A DNA stretch of 5,513 bases from Alphaproteobacteria bacterium (GTDB taxonomy: Bacteria; Pseudomonadota; Alphaproteobacteria; ATCC43930; CGMCC-115725), in NCBI GenBank assembly GCA_030039775.1, contig JASHUX010000136.1, positions 1 through 5,513 of the forward strand. The letters are read 5' to 3'. This document shows, piece by piece, positions 5,034 to 5,513 of this stretch. Both the position numbers and the translations under genes were made by a program. Each line of letters begins with the position of its first letter. Within the stretch, counting starts at the first letter, position 1. Under the pieces are notes generated by a model that saw nothing but the letters and a program-made list of their open reading frames with translations, was not told the origin of the DNA and made no database searches.

Positions 5034-5513
5034 ATGAAATTGTTATCCTTTGCGACCGATGCCGGCCCGCATGTCGGCGCCAAGCTCGAGGACGGCGTGA
5101 TCGATCTGACACGCGGACTCGCCGCGACGCATCCCGATGTGCGCGAGGGCGGTTCGCTGCTGGCGATCATCCAATCGGGCATCGACATCGATACGCTCGG
5201 CGCCGCGAGCATCGCAAAGCTGAAATCCGCGAACCGGCTGGGCGAGTTTCGGGTCGCCGCGCCCAAATATTTGCCGCCGGTGATGCGGCCTTCGAAGATC
5301 CTGGCGCTCGCGCTCAACTATCAGGAACATATCAACGAAGCCAATCTGGCCTTTTACAATGAGCCGATCGTATTCGAGAAATATCCCTCGAACATGATCG
5401 GCCATGGCGACGAAATCGAGCTGCCGCCATTCCCGCAAAAAGTCGACGAAGAGCACGAGTTGGCGCTGGTTGTGGGCCGCACCTGCCGCCATATCCGGCC
5501 GTCCGAAGCGCCG
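5034..5513 (+). CDS. Fumarylacetoacetate hydrolase (FAH) family protein, N-terminal part (cut by window edge)
   Basis: The first 160 codons are present and the frame is open at the window edge. Residues 1-75 form the variable N-terminal domain (MKLLSFATDAGPHVGAKLED). The catalytic FAH domain begins at about residue 83, with the family block ALNYQEHINE (93-102), equivalent to the usual GLNY..H..E; His99 and Glu102 are the likely catalytic pair. NEPIVFEK (109-116) follows. VDEEHELALVVGR (137-149) contains the Asp-x-Glu-x-Glu metal site, with Glu140 and Glu142 as probable Mg2+ ligands; the third acidic ligand lies beyond the edge. The family includes C-C bond hydrolases, 2-keto-4-pentenoate hydratases, oxaloacetate decarboxylases and sugar-acid dehydratases. 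Specificity cannot be read from this half. Ala replaces the first Gly of GLNY, a minor change. The gene lies 36 bases after the DUF2125 gene, with no evident functional link. Confidence 0.9.
   Translation, partial: MKLLSFATDAGPHVGAKLEDGVIDLTRGLAATHPDVREGGSLLAIIQSGIDIDTLGAASIAKLKSANRLGEFRVAAPKYLPPVMRPSKILALALNYQEHINEANLAFYNEPIVFEKYPSNMIGHGDEIELPPFPQKVDEEHELALVVGRTCRHIRPSEAP

Overview
The window reads as an ordinary chromosomal segment of a GC-rich bacterium, most likely an alphaproteobacterium. The best taxonomic hints are a DUF2125 protein and a 64-residue HIG1-like 'twin transmembrane' protein next to a PduO-type cobalamin adenosyltransferase; I associate both with that class. Genus cannot be assigned from the sequence. 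Seven genes cover almost everything. No RNA gene, mobile element, CRISPR array or long repeat is visible.

Left part (1-2256): the 5' portion of an SMP-30/gluconolactonase-family gene runs leftward off the window. Divergent from it is a two-gene unit, an MFS_3-type exporter followed by an overlapping TetR-family repressor. The 116-base divergent gap holds an inverted repeat with 8-base arms around 5 bases, lying between the -35 and -10 boxes of the likely exporter promoter. It is the natural candidate operator for the TetR protein. The predicted transcription start falls on or next to the exporter ATG, so this mRNA may be leaderless.

Middle part (2288-3924): a secreted TPR protein is followed after only 3 bases by the convergent stop of the adenosyltransferase gene. 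That gene is second in a leftward two-gene unit headed by the HIG1-like protein. The promoter of this unit (TTGTCT, 17 bases, TATAAG) also predicts a start at the initiation codon.

Right part (3990-5513): a DUF2125 protein with an N-terminal membrane anchor runs rightward, divergent from the HIG1/adenosyltransferase unit. It is followed by the N-terminal 160 codons of a fumarylacetoacetate hydrolase (FAH) family enzyme cut by the window edge.

No clearly new multi-gene system is seen. The most testable observations are the operator architecture and predicted leaderless starts, the HIG1-adenosyltransferase pairing, and a secreted TPR protein whose C-terminal motif recalls acidobacterial proteins.
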